Assembly (NCBI GenBank): GCA_902787555.1
Contig: CADAGO010000004.1
Location: 112,680-176,679 of the forward strand
From: an uncultured Bacteroidales bacterium
GTDB lineage: Bacteria; Bacteroidota; Bacteroidia; Bacteroidales; Bacteroidaceae
Reading direction: 5' to 3'
Length of the DNA stretch: 64,000 nucleotides
The notes beneath the pieces are model-generated. The model was not told the DNA's origin. It ran no database searches and was given only the letters and a program-made list of their open reading frames with translations. A program made the translations under genes and the position numbers. This document shows, piece by piece, positions 7,368 through 15,535 of this stretch. The stretch's first letter is position 1. Each line of letters opens with the position of its first letter.

Positions 7368-9917
7368 ATGTCAGAAGAAAAGAAAATCTCTCTCGAGGAC
7401 CTCGAGGAATTATTGGCAGAAGAAGATACCATTGGTGGCGGCAGACGTTTTCGTTTGAATTTCCAAACTATCTTCTCTGCGTTGGTGCTCAATTGGCACT
7501 GGTTTTTACTATCTCTCATCATCTGTGTCTGTGGTGCTCTTATTTATTTGCGTTTTGCAGAACCTGTATATCAGGTGTCTGCCCGTATGTTGGTTAAAAA
7601 CAATAATGACAGCAAGAAGAAGAGTGCATCGCAGATGTTGTCGGATGTTGAAGATCTGGGTTATTTGAACAATTCGTCGGGCATTGAAAACGAAGTAGAA
7701 GTTTTACGTTCACGTCTTCTTCTCCGTGATGTGGTGAAAGACCTGAAACTCTACACGGAGTACCGTCGTGAGGATGGTCTCAAAGATGTTATTGTCTATA
7801 AGAATCAGCCTTTTAGCATTGACCTTGATCCAGAACATCTCGATTCACTCGACATTGCTTACTTGGAGAGTAGTCAGTGGCTGAAGATGGAAGTATGGCG
7901 TGAGGGAACAAACTATATGATTTCCGGTACCCTGAAAGCAGGAGAAGGTGATCCTATCCCTTTTCAACACCGTGCCAAATCACTTCCTGATACTATAAAG
8001 ACTCGCCTTGGCACGTTGACGATGACTGCAGTCCCAGGCAAGAAGCTTGAGGAAGGACAAGTGTACATAGTCACTATCAGTCCTCCCATGCAAGTTGCCA
8101 CCTCGTACCTTTCCAGGTTGACTATTAAACCTACAACGAAACGTACTGACATTGCATTATTGACACTCAAAGATAATAACTATCGAAGAGGAGTGGATGT
8201 ACTACGCCAGCTTTCCATCTGCTACAATCGCCAGGCGAATGCAGAAAAGAATGCGGTGGCGATGCGTACGGAGGAATTTATCAATGACCGCATGGCCAAG
8301 ATAGATAAGGAATTAGGAAGCACTGAGGAAGAGATACAACAATTTAAGCAGCAGAATGCAGTAACCTCACTTTCCGATGCTTCCCAGTCGGTACAGATGT
8401 CCAATGAGTTCTCTGCCCGTCTCTCCGAAGCAAACTCCCAAGTACAAATGCTTGACTATATGCGCGAATATGTCAACAATCCCGGTAATAAATACCAGAT
8501 CATCCCTTCGAACGTAGGAGTGTCCGATGGGGCCACGACCAGTCTTATCAACAATTATAATCAGGCTGTCCAGGACCGTAACCGCCTGTTGATGTCGGCC
8601 AGCGAAGAGGCTCCGCAGGTAAAGACATTGACTGCGACCATTGATGAATTGCAGAGAAGTATTCAAACAGCCCTGCTCCAAGCCCGCAGTTCTGCCGATA
8701 TCCGTCGTCAGGGTATTCAGTCGCAGTTTGCTAAGTTTCAGGGGCGCGTGTCGGCAGCACCAATTCAGGAACGAGTTCTCAATCAAGTAGGACGTCAGCA
8801 GGATGTCAAATCCACACTCTATATGTTGCTGCTCCAGAAACGCGAAGAGAATAGTATTGCCCTGGCAGCAACAGCAGATAATGGGAAATTGGTTGATGAG
8901 CCGCTCAATGAAGGCAAGGTTAGTCCGAAGAATTTGATTATCCTATTGGTTGCCGTCCTTCTTGGATTATTGATTCCTGCTTTGTGTCTATGGATTATTT
9001 CGTTGTTCCGCTACAAGATAGAGGGGCATGAAGATTTGGCACGTCTAACCGACTTGCCCATCATTGCTGATGTGGCAGTTGCTTCTGAGAATGTCAAAGA
9101 CAAGGCGGGTATCGTGGTACAGGCCAATAAGAATAACCAGATTGATGAGATATTCCGCTCCATGCGTACCAATATCCAGTTCATGTTGCAAGGCGACCAA
9201 AAGGTGATTCTTTTTACTTCAAGCACATCAAACGAGGGTAAGACTTTCAACGCTGCCAACTTGGCCGTTTCATTTGCCTTGCTGGGTAAGAAGGTCATCC
9301 TCTGTGGTCTTGATATCCGCAAGCCGGCATTGGGACGTCTTTTCGACATTTCCGATCGGTCTAAAGGTATCACACCCTTGCTGACACTTGATAAAGTTTC
9401 TCAGACGGCACTCAATGATCAGATCCTGTCCTCTGGTACGAACGCTAACCTCGACCTTCTTTTAGCAGGACCTGTGCCACCCAATCCTACCGAATTGTTG
9501 GCACGTGACAGTTTCCGCCAGATTGTCGATATGCTTCGTGCTCAATACGATTATGTGATTTTCGATACTGCTCCTGTGGGAATCGTAACAGACACCCTTC
9601 AGATAGGTCAACACGCAGACATTACCGTCTATGTGTGTCGGGCAGACTACACTCACAAGTCGGCGGTGGGTCTTCTCAATACTTTGGCTAAGGATCAGAA
9701 GTTGCCAAATCCATGTGTCATCCTGAACGGTATCGACATGTCGCGCCGCAAGTATAGCTACTATTATGGTTATGGCCATTATGGCAAGTATGGTCGTTAT
9801 GGTTATGGCCGCTATGGCAAGTACAGCCGCTATGGCAATTATGGTAACTATGGCAATTATGGCCAATATGCTGAATCTCACTATGGTAACAAGGACGATG
9901 ACAGTATTAAGAAGTAA
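7368..9917 (+). CDS. wzc: Wzc-like polysaccharide co-polymerase / BY-type tyrosine autokinase
   Basis: 849 aa inner-membrane protein that controls chain length and export of capsule. Order: cytoplasmic N-terminus, TM1 (FLLSLIICVCGALIYL, about residues 46-61), a large periplasmic Wzz/GNVR coiled-coil region, TM2 (LIILLVAVLLGLLIPAL, about 524-540), then the kinase domain with Walker A SSTSNEGKT (near 617), Walker A' VILCGLDIRKP (near 644) and Walker B YVIFDTAPVG (near 729). The C-terminus carries 17 tyrosines in a Gly-Tyr-rich tail of about 50 residues, the expected autophosphorylation cluster but unusually long and regular. It is followed by export lipoprotein and ABC transporter genes. Confidence 0.95.
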   Translation: MSEEKKISLEDLEELLAEEDTIGGGRRFRLNFQTIFSALVLNWHWFLLSLIICVCGALIYLRFAEPVYQVSARMLVKNNNDSKKKSASQMLSDVEDLGYLNNSSGIENEVEVLRSRLLLRDVVKDLKLYTEYRREDGLKDVIVYKNQPFSIDLDPEHLDSLDIAYLESSQWLKMEVWREGTNYMISGTLKAGEGDPIPFQHRAKSLPDTIKTRLGTLTMTAVPGKKLEEGQVYIVTISPPMQVATSYLSRLTIKPTTKRTDIALLTLKDNNYRRGVDVLRQLSICYNRQANAEKNAVAMRTEEFINDRMAKIDKELGSTEEEIQQFKQQNAVTSLSDASQSVQMSNEFSARLSEANSQVQMLDYMREYVNNPGNKYQIIPSNVGVSDGATTSLINNYNQAVQDRNRLLMSASEEAPQVKTLTATIDELQRSIQTALLQARSSADIRRQGIQSQFAKFQGRVSAAPIQERVLNQVGRQQDVKSTLYMLLLQKREENSIALAATADNGKLVDEPLNEGKVSPKNLIILLVAVLLGLLIPALCLWIISLFRYKIEGHEDLARLTDLPIIADVAVASENVKDKAGIVVQANKNNQIDEIFRSMRTNIQFMLQGDQKVILFTSSTSNEGKTFNAANLAVSFALLGKKVILCGLDIRKPALGRLFDISDRSKGITPLLTLDKVSQTALNDQILSSGTNANLDLLLAGPVPPNPTELLARDSFRQIVDMLRAQYDYVIFDTAPVGIVTDTLQIGQHADITVYVCRADYTHKSAVGLLNTLAKDQKLPNPCVILNGIDMSRRKYSYYYGYGHYGKYGRYGYGRYGKYSRYGNYGNYGNYGQYAESHYGNKDDDSIKK

Positions 9918-9993
9918 AATCAATTTACGATTTTATCACCTCCCAAAAGATATTATATAGAAAATAGTAAATCGTCAAATAGTAAATAAAACG

Positions 9994-10455
9994 ATGCTTA
10001 TTGCAGTAGATTTCGACGGTACAATCGTTGAAAATAACTATCCGGAGATTGGAGAAGAGCGACCTTTTGCTATTGAGACCTTAAAGATGCTCATCCGTGA
10101 CCACCATCGTATTGTTCTCTGGACCTGTCGCGAAGGTCAACTTCTCGATGAAGCCATTGGGTGGTGCCGTGAACGTGGTGTGGAGTTTTATGCAGTCAAT
10201 CATGACTATCCAGAGGAGACGACAGATAACAATCCGTATTTCACACGTAAGTTGAAGGCTGATATCTTTATCGATGATCGCAATTTAGGTGGTTTGCCCG
10301 ATTGGGGTACTATCTACCGCATGATTTCCCAAGATAAGAAATGGAGTCACCTCATTGATGAGGTATATTCGGGTTTGAAAGATTATGGTGAGCCTCAACA
10401 GCGTAAAATGCCTTGGTGGCAGCTTCTAAAAAGTAAGTTATTACGAAACATATAA
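9994..10455 (+). CDS. HAD-superfamily hydrolase, BT0820-like
   Basis: 153 aa, cytoplasmic. HAD motif I is DFDGTIVENNYP (residues 6-17). Later acidic motif FIDDRNLGGLPDWGTI resembles motif IV. Small HAD phosphatases of this kind are common in Bacteroidetes capsule loci, but the substrate is not known; a sugar or polyol phosphate would fit. It is separated from wzc by 76 AT-rich bp and from the wza-like gene by 10 bp, consistent with co-transcription. Confidence 0.8.
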   Translation: MLIAVDFDGTIVENNYPEIGEERPFAIETLKMLIRDHHRIVLWTCREGQLLDEAIGWCRERGVEFYAVNHDYPEETTDNNPYFTRKLKADIFIDDRNLGGLPDWGTIYRMISQDKKWSHLIDEVYSGLKDYGEPQQRKMPWWQLLKSKLLRNI

Positions 10456-10465
10456 ACAAAATAAT

Positions 10466-11269
10466 ATGAAAAAAAGTTTCAATCTGGCACTTGTTGCCTT
10501 TTCTTTACTACTGCTGATGTCTTGCAGTAGTTCTAAAAATGTCGCTTATATTCAGAATAGCGACACGGTTGATTTCTCCCGTTCGGAAGTTTTATATGAT
10601 GCACGCATCATGCCGAAGGATATTCTTATGATAACGGTTAATACTGTGAATCCAGAAGCATCTGCACCGTTTAACTTGGTGGTTTCTGCATCTCTACGTT
10701 CTGGTACAGGAAATCAGGGTATGAGCTCTAACCGTGCCCTCCAGACATATTTGGTTGATAATGATGGTTGTATAGAGTTCCCTGTCGTGGGAACGCTCAA
10801 AGTAGGAGGTCTGACCAAGTCTGAATGCGAACAACTCATCCATGATAAGATTCGGCGTTTTTTGAATGCAGAAGAGACCCCCATTGTCACTGTCCGTATG
10901 TCGAACTACAAGATTTCCGTACTTGGTGAAGTCAGTCGACCAGGTATGTTCACGGTGGGAAATGAGAAAATCAATATTTTCGAAGCTTTGGCTCAGGCTG
11001 GTGATTTGACCATATATGGTGTTCGTGACAATGTGAAACTGATTCGTGAAGATGAAAACGGGCAAAAGAATGTTTATACACTCAATCTGAATGATGCTGA
11101 AATAATCAACTCCCCTTATTATTATCTTCAGCAGAATGATATTATCTATGTAGAACCCAACAAGGTGAAGTCACGCAACTCAGGAATAGGTCAGTCCACT
11201 TCGCTATGGTTGACAACAACAAGTATCCTGATTTCCTTATCTTCACTGCTGTATAATATCCTAAAATAG
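10466..11269 (+). CDS. Wza-like polysaccharide export lipoprotein
   Basis: 267 aa. Lipoprotein signal with lipobox LLLLMSCSSSK (Cys near residue 20), then a Poly_export domain (DARIMPKDILMITVN) and SLBB-type repeat (ISVLGEVSRPGMFTVGNEK, then NIFEALAQAGDLTIYG). The C-terminus has a hydrophobic helix (WLTTTSILISLSSLLYNIL), as in the outer-membrane-spanning helix of Wza. It should form the outer-membrane exit channel and work with the Wzc-like kinase encoded upstream. Confidence 0.92.
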   Translation: MKKSFNLALVAFSLLLLMSCSSSKNVAYIQNSDTVDFSRSEVLYDARIMPKDILMITVNTVNPEASAPFNLVVSASLRSGTGNQGMSSNRALQTYLVDNDGCIEFPVVGTLKVGGLTKSECEQLIHDKIRRFLNAEETPIVTVRMSNYKISVLGEVSRPGMFTVGNEKINIFEALAQAGDLTIYGVRDNVKLIREDENGQKNVYTLNLNDAEIINSPYYYLQQNDIIYVEPNKVKSRNSGIGQSTSLWLTTTSILISLSSLLYNILK

Positions 11270-11275
11270 ATGATA

Positions 11276-11348
11276 GTTTACTGTTGAAAGTTTATCGTTT
11301 ACCGTTAAATTGCTGAATGGTTATAGGTTATTGAAGTCAACAGTAAAC
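11276..11348 (+). repeat. 12-bp inverted repeat between the wza-like and cytidylyltransferase genes
   Basis: GTTTACTGTTGA (11276-11287) is the exact reverse complement of TCAACAGTAAAC (11337-11348), with about 49 bp between. No T-run follows, so it is not a typical terminator. It could be an mRNA processing or stability structure. Confidence 0.55.
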
Positions 11349-11389
11349 CGTCAACAAGTTTAAGGTCAGCGGTAACTTCCCAAATATGT

Positions 11390-11800
11390 ATGATGAAAAC
11401 AGTATTTACAGTAGGTGTATTTGATCTCTTACATGTGGGGCATATATTGCTGTTCAAGCATGCAAAAGAGTTGGGCGATCGTTTGGTAGTGGCAGTTCAG
11501 AATGATGATGTTATTCTGAAATATAAGCCAGAAGCCGAGATGGTTAATACTACGGAAGAGCGTCTGTTTATGGTAAAATCGATTAGATATGTTGATCAGG
11601 TTGTTACCTACGATGATGTCGATGAAATTGTAAAAAAGATAGATTTCGATATCTTTGCAGTTGGACCAGATCAATGTCATGAAGGATTTCAAAAGGCAAT
11701 TAGATGGTGTGAAGAGCATGGAAAGGAAGTCGTAACGATTCCAAGAACAGAAGGTATCTCTTCAAGTATGCTACGACGTTTTGTGGCTATTGAGCAATGA
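11390..11800 (+). CDS. Nucleotidyltransferase, glycerol-3-phosphate cytidylyltransferase (TagD) family
   Basis: 136 aa, cytoplasmic. The cytidylyltransferase motif HVGH (GVFDLLHVGHILLF, about residues 9-22) and the C-terminal RTEGISSSML signature are both present, and length matches TagD. It would activate a phosphorylated alcohol to a CDP form (CDP-glycerol if true TagD; other CDP-alcohols are possible). No TagB/TagF-like polymerase was seen, but two LicD-like transferases occur downstream and are the likely users. The start may be the first or second ATG (11390 or 11393). Confidence 0.85.
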   Translation: MMKTVFTVGVFDLLHVGHILLFKHAKELGDRLVVAVQNDDVILKYKPEAEMVNTTEERLFMVKSIRYVDQVVTYDDVDEIVKKIDFDIFAVGPDQCHEGFQKAIRWCEEHGKEVVTIPRTEGISSSMLRRFVAIEQ

Positions 11801-11868
11801 ACATTCCTTGTCTTCGTATTCCGAAACAATTATAGCACAATCTAAAAAGGTTCCTAAACCCGAATTAC

Positions 11869-12729
11869 ATGAAAAGGAAAACAGAAGCGGATTGGTCGTT
11901 AATTATCAAACCTCACCAGAAGTTGTGGAGCGTTGACCTTGGTGAGATATGGCGTTATCGTGACTTGATACAGTTGTTTGTCAAACGCAATATCATTGTT
12001 CAGTATAAACAGACGATCCTCGGTCCGTTATGGTATGTCATACAACCCGTTCTGACAGTTATCATGAATATGGTTGTATTTGGTGGTATTGCCAAGATGA
12101 GTACAGACGGTGTGCCACAACCTTTATTTTATATGGCGGGAAATGTCTGTTGGTTATATTTCGCAAATTGCTTGAACCAAACATCTAACACATTTGTTGC
12201 CAATCAGAACATGTTTGGAAAAGTTTACTTCCCACGTATGGCGATACCCATTGCTACAGTGTTAAGTAACCTGTTTCGTTTTGGTATCCAGTTGGCACTG
12301 TTTATCATTATATGGATATGGTTTGCCGCACGGGGCGCCAATGTTAGTATTAATGTTAGTGCTCTTGTGCTCCTCCCTGTTTTCATCGTTATGTTAGCGG
12401 GTCTTGGCCTTGGCTTTGGCATCTTGGTGTCTTCTATGACTACGAAATACCGAGACTTGCGTATCCTTTTTACGTTCATTGTCCAACTGTGGATGTATGC
12501 CACGCCGATAGTTTATCCCATCAGTATGGTGTCGGAAGGTACACTGCGTACATTGATGCTTGCAAATCCAATGACATCCATTATCGAGGCATTCAAGTAT
12601 GCCACATTGGGCCAGGGGTATTTTTCATGGGGAGCTTTAGGCTATAGCTTTGCGTTTATGTCCATCCTCCTAGTCATTGGTGTAGTTGTTTTTAATAAAG
12701 TCCAGCGCTCTTTTATGGATACGGTTTAG
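11869..12729 (+). CDS. wzm: ABC-2 polysaccharide exporter permease (Wzm-like)
   Basis: 286 aa with about six transmembrane segments, typical of ABC-2 permeases of O-antigen, teichoic acid and capsule exporters. The N-terminal stretch IWRYRDLIQLFVKRNIIVQY followed by ILGPLWYVIQP is the classic Wzm/TagG opening. It should pair with the Wzt-like ATPase encoded at 13215; the two are separated only by a small four-helix-bundle gene. It would move lipid-linked glycan across the inner membrane. Confidence 0.95.
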   Translation: MKRKTEADWSLIIKPHQKLWSVDLGEIWRYRDLIQLFVKRNIIVQYKQTILGPLWYVIQPVLTVIMNMVVFGGIAKMSTDGVPQPLFYMAGNVCWLYFANCLNQTSNTFVANQNMFGKVYFPRMAIPIATVLSNLFRFGIQLALFIIIWIWFAARGANVSINVSALVLLPVFIVMLAGLGLGFGILVSSMTTKYRDLRILFTFIVQLWMYATPIVYPISMVSEGTLRTLMLANPMTSIIEAFKYATLGQGYFSWGALGYSFAFMSILLVIGVVVFNKVQRSFMDTV

Positions 12730-12730
12730 G

Positions 12731-12770
12731 TTTAACGCTAACGATAACCCTAATGATAACTATAACGCTA
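12731..12770 (+). repeat. TAACGATAAC-type short repeat patch
   Basis: A 40-bp patch of TAACG/GATAAC words (e.g. CTAACGATAACCCTAATGAT) between the permease and four-helix-bundle genes. Similar words recur inside a GT2 gene near 19041-19062. AACCCTAA also appears inverted just after the four-helix-bundle gene (near 13185). Confidence 0.4.
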
Positions 12771-12835
12771 TCTTTATCGATAAAAGAATAATATAGAAGA
12801 TGGCAGATTCGGCTAGAAAATTTAGGAAATAAAAG

Positions 12836-13174
12836 GTGTGGCAGGACTCAGTGGATTATGCCACATATGTTTATGAAGTAACGGGAAGAATGCCGTGGTT
12901 TGAGAAGAAAGGATTATGTGATCAGCTACAACGAGTCGTGGGGTCCATTAGCAGTAATATTGCTGAAGGAGCAGCAAAACCATCGGATGCTGAATTTGCT
13001 CATTTCCTAGATCATTCACTTGGTTCTGCATTCGAAGTTGAGACACAATTATTAATATCGAGGAATGTCAATTATATCGCACAAGAACTCTATCAAGACC
13101 TTCATGCCAAGTTGGCAGAAATAGAAAAACAACTCCATGGTTTAATCAATACCCTCCGTAACCCCAAGAATTAA
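12836..13174 (+). CDS. Four-helix-bundle protein (23S rRNA IVP/S23 family), 5' end disrupted by an in-frame stop
   Basis: 112 aa from the GTG at 12836. Helical content and the words VWQDSVDYATYVYEVT, IAEGAAKPSDAEFAHFLD and GSAFEVETQLLIS are those of the small four-helix-bundle family found in 23S rRNA intervening sequences and scattered in Bacteroidetes polysaccharide loci; function unknown. Upstream in the same frame, an ATG at 12800 starts MADSARKFRK, then TAA at 12830-12832, then KVWQDS. Family members usually run straight through (RKL-KVW-like), so a single T to A change from TTA probably created the stop. The protein is either restarted at GTG or lost. Confidence 0.75.
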   Translation: MWQDSVDYATYVYEVTGRMPWFEKKGLCDQLQRVVGSISSNIAEGAAKPSDAEFAHFLDHSLGSAFEVETQLLISRNVNYIAQELYQDLHAKLAEIEKQLHGLINTLRNPKN

Positions 13175-13214
13175 GTTCCCTGTTAGGGTTGAGGTTAATG
13201 TTAAGGTCATTATA

Positions 13215-14501
13215 ATGAAAGCAATAGAATTTGATAATATTAGCAAACAATACCGGTTAGGCTTGGTTTCAACAAGGACACTCAGCCATGATTTGAACCG
13301 CTGGTGGGCCATGAATGTGCTCCATAAAGAAGACCCCTATCTGAAAATCGGTGAGACCAACGTTCGTTCGCATAAAGGTCTCAGTGAATATGTTTGGGCG
13401 TTGAAGGATATCAACTTCTCTGTAGAGCAGGGCGATGTTGTTGGTATCATTGGTAAGAATGGCGCAGGCAAAAGTACATTGTTGAAATTACTTTCTCGTG
13501 TAACTACGCCTACGACAGGGACAATCAAGGTGCGTGGACGTATTGCTTCCTTATTAGAAGTGGGTACCGGCTTCCATCCTGAGATGACTGGCCGTGAGAA
13601 TATCTATATGAACGGTGCCATCATGGGCATGACCAAGGCAGAGATTACCCGAAAATTGGATGAGATTGTAGATTTCTCTGGTTGTGAACGTTATATTGAT
13701 ACCCCTGTAAAGCGTTATAGCAGTGGTATGAAAGTTCGTCTTGGTTTTGCCGTCGCTGCTCATTTGGATCCTGAGATTCTTGTTGTTGACGAAGTGTTGG
13801 CCGTTGGTGACGCTGAGTTCCAAAAGAAAGCTATTGGCAAAATGCAGGATGTCAGCAAGGGAGAAGGACGTACAGTATTGTTTGTCAGTCATAATATGTC
13901 AGCGGTGAAGAGCCTATGTAAGTCTGGTATTTTGATAGAGAATGGAGAGATCGTTTTTTCTGGAGATGCTGCCAATACAGTGAGGGAATATTTAGATTCA
14001 AAGACTTCTCACTTTTCAACATTCACAATTACTGATGCAAAAAATCGGTTATACAATGTCACCAAAGATCTTGAAATAATTTCTGCTAGAATGCTCAGTC
14101 CTATTGAACTGGCTCAAGATGAGCCGATACAGGTAGAATTGAATATTAAGCGCAATCTTCAATCAATAAAAAAGTTCACCATAGAAATGATGATAGATAA
14201 CTTTGAGGAACAAAGAATAGGTTCTTATATTTCTCCTGTATATACTGTTCCTGATAAGGATACGTTTCGTATAACGATGTTGGTGCCGAATCATAATCTT
14301 GCTAGAGGTAAGTATTGTTTGAATTTTAATATAGGTTTGAAGGATGAAAACGAATATGGTTTTAGAGATTATGATATGGTTTACAATATGTTAAACTTTG
14401 AAGTTAAATATATTGATAAAAAGACCAAAAGGCCAATTCAAGTGTGGCGTGACACATGGGGAACGCTTCATCTAAGAAAAGCAGAAATTACAATTGAGTA
14501 A
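13215..14501 (+). CDS. wzt: ABC exporter ATPase with C-terminal glycan-binding domain (Wzt-like)
   Basis: 428 aa. The nucleotide-binding domain shows Walker A GIIGKNGAGKST (near residues 78-89), signature YSSGMKVRLGFA and Walker B EILVVDEVLAVGD, followed by the His-loop FVSHNM. The extra 170 or so residues after about 255 match in position the Wzt C-terminal domain, which in E. coli O8/O9a recognises the glycan's capped end. That suggests export of a finished, end-modified chain. It pairs with the Wzm-like permease upstream. Confidence 0.93.
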   Translation: MKAIEFDNISKQYRLGLVSTRTLSHDLNRWWAMNVLHKEDPYLKIGETNVRSHKGLSEYVWALKDINFSVEQGDVVGIIGKNGAGKSTLLKLLSRVTTPTTGTIKVRGRIASLLEVGTGFHPEMTGRENIYMNGAIMGMTKAEITRKLDEIVDFSGCERYIDTPVKRYSSGMKVRLGFAVAAHLDPEILVVDEVLAVGDAEFQKKAIGKMQDVSKGEGRTVLFVSHNMSAVKSLCKSGILIENGEIVFSGDAANTVREYLDSKTSHFSTFTITDAKNRLYNVTKDLEIISARMLSPIELAQDEPIQVELNIKRNLQSIKKFTIEMMIDNFEEQRIGSYISPVYTVPDKDTFRITMLVPNHNLARGKYCLNFNIGLKDENEYGFRDYDMVYNMLNFEVKYIDKKTKRPIQVWRDTWGTLHLRKAEITIE

Positions 14502-14524
14502 TGTAAAGGACTCGTTACTGGATT

Positions 14525-15535
14525 ATGCAAAAAAAACTGGTAAGTATTCTGACACCGATGTACAATACAGGTAGTTATGTTCACCGTTTGATGGACTCTG
14601 TATTGGCTCAGACCTATCCTTATATAGAGATGATAGTGATTGATGATGGCTCTGTTGATGACTCAGGAATCGTAATAGAAAAATATAAAGATGCTTTTGA
14701 ACGAAAGGGCTATTCTCTTAATTATGTCTATCAAGAAAACGCAGGTCAGTCTGTAGCAATAAAAAATGGTCTTCAACTCATAAGAGGTGAGTATCTTGTG
14801 TGGCCTGATAGCGATGATTATTATGCCTCAGATGATGCCATAGAAAAAATGGTTAATGTCCTTCAGACTTCAAGTGAAGAATTCCAAATAGTTAGGACGC
14901 AGGTAAATCTGCTTGAAGAGGAAACACTCTTGCCTTTGGGTATATACGGATTATCTTCCAGAGAAGAAGAACCCAGTTCGTTATTCAATGATTGCTTATT
15001 CGTAAATAATGGATTCTTTTTCTGCTCAGGAGCATATATGATAAGAACTATAGTATTACGTGATACCACAGATTTCGACATTTATACATCGAAGGATGCA
15101 GGTCAAAATTGGCAACTGATGCTACCAGTCTTGTATAAGTATAGATGTAAAACGATTAAAGAACCATTGTATAATTATGTGATTAGGAAAACGTCACATA
15201 GTCGGGGCCAGTTTGTTGGCTATGAAGGGACAAAGAGGAAATATGATGCTTATTTGAATACTCAGATAGAGACACTCAAAAGAATAAAAGGTTTTCCAAA
15301 GGCAATAATTGAAGACTTTTATATACGTTTATCTGAGAGTTATAATAAAAAGCTGTTTTTAATTGCGATAAAGGCAAACGATCGCCATGGAGCTTTGGAA
15401 CAGGTAAGAAAGATTAGAAAAAAACTATCTTTTAAAAGAAAGATTCTGTATTCCTTACTTTATTTGAGAGGGGGTACCTATATGATTAATGCAATTTTAT
15501 TATCCCAGCGGCGGGTAAAAAAATGTTTGAAATGA
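14525..15535 (+). CDS. Family 2 glycosyltransferase (GT-A fold)
   Basis: 336 aa, cytoplasmic or membrane-associated. The N-terminal nucleotide-sugar domain has VSILTPMYNTGSYV, VIDDGSVDDSG and the metal-binding WPDSDDYY (about residues 97-104). The C-terminal half is variable, as usual in GT2. Donor and acceptor cannot be inferred. It overlaps the next gene by 13 bp, implying translational coupling. It is the first of six GT2 genes in the locus. Confidence 0.88.
   Translation: MQKKLVSILTPMYNTGSYVHRLMDSVLAQTYPYIEMIVIDDGSVDDSGIVIEKYKDAFERKGYSLNYVYQENAGQSVAIKNGLQLIRGEYLVWPDSDDYYASDDAIEKMVNVLQTSSEEFQIVRTQVNLLEEETLLPLGIYGLSSREEEPSSLFNDCLFVNNGFFFCSGAYMIRTIVLRDTTDFDIYTSKDAGQNWQLMLPVLYKYRCKTIKEPLYNYVIRKTSHSRGQFVGYEGTKRKYDAYLNTQIETLKRIKGFPKAIIEDFYIRLSESYNKKLFLIAIKANDRHGALEQVRKIRKKLSFKRKILYSLLYLRGGTYMINAILLSQRRVKKCLK

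Noticed and set aside
9760-9890. Short repeat units in the Wzc tail considered as a CRISPR-like or satellite array
   Set aside because: Units are codon repeats within an intact reading frame, with no spacers.
9462-9923. Reverse-strand Ile/Val-rich frame opposite the Wzc tail
   Set aside because: Its apparent hydrophobic repeats are just the antisense of Tyr-Gly codons.
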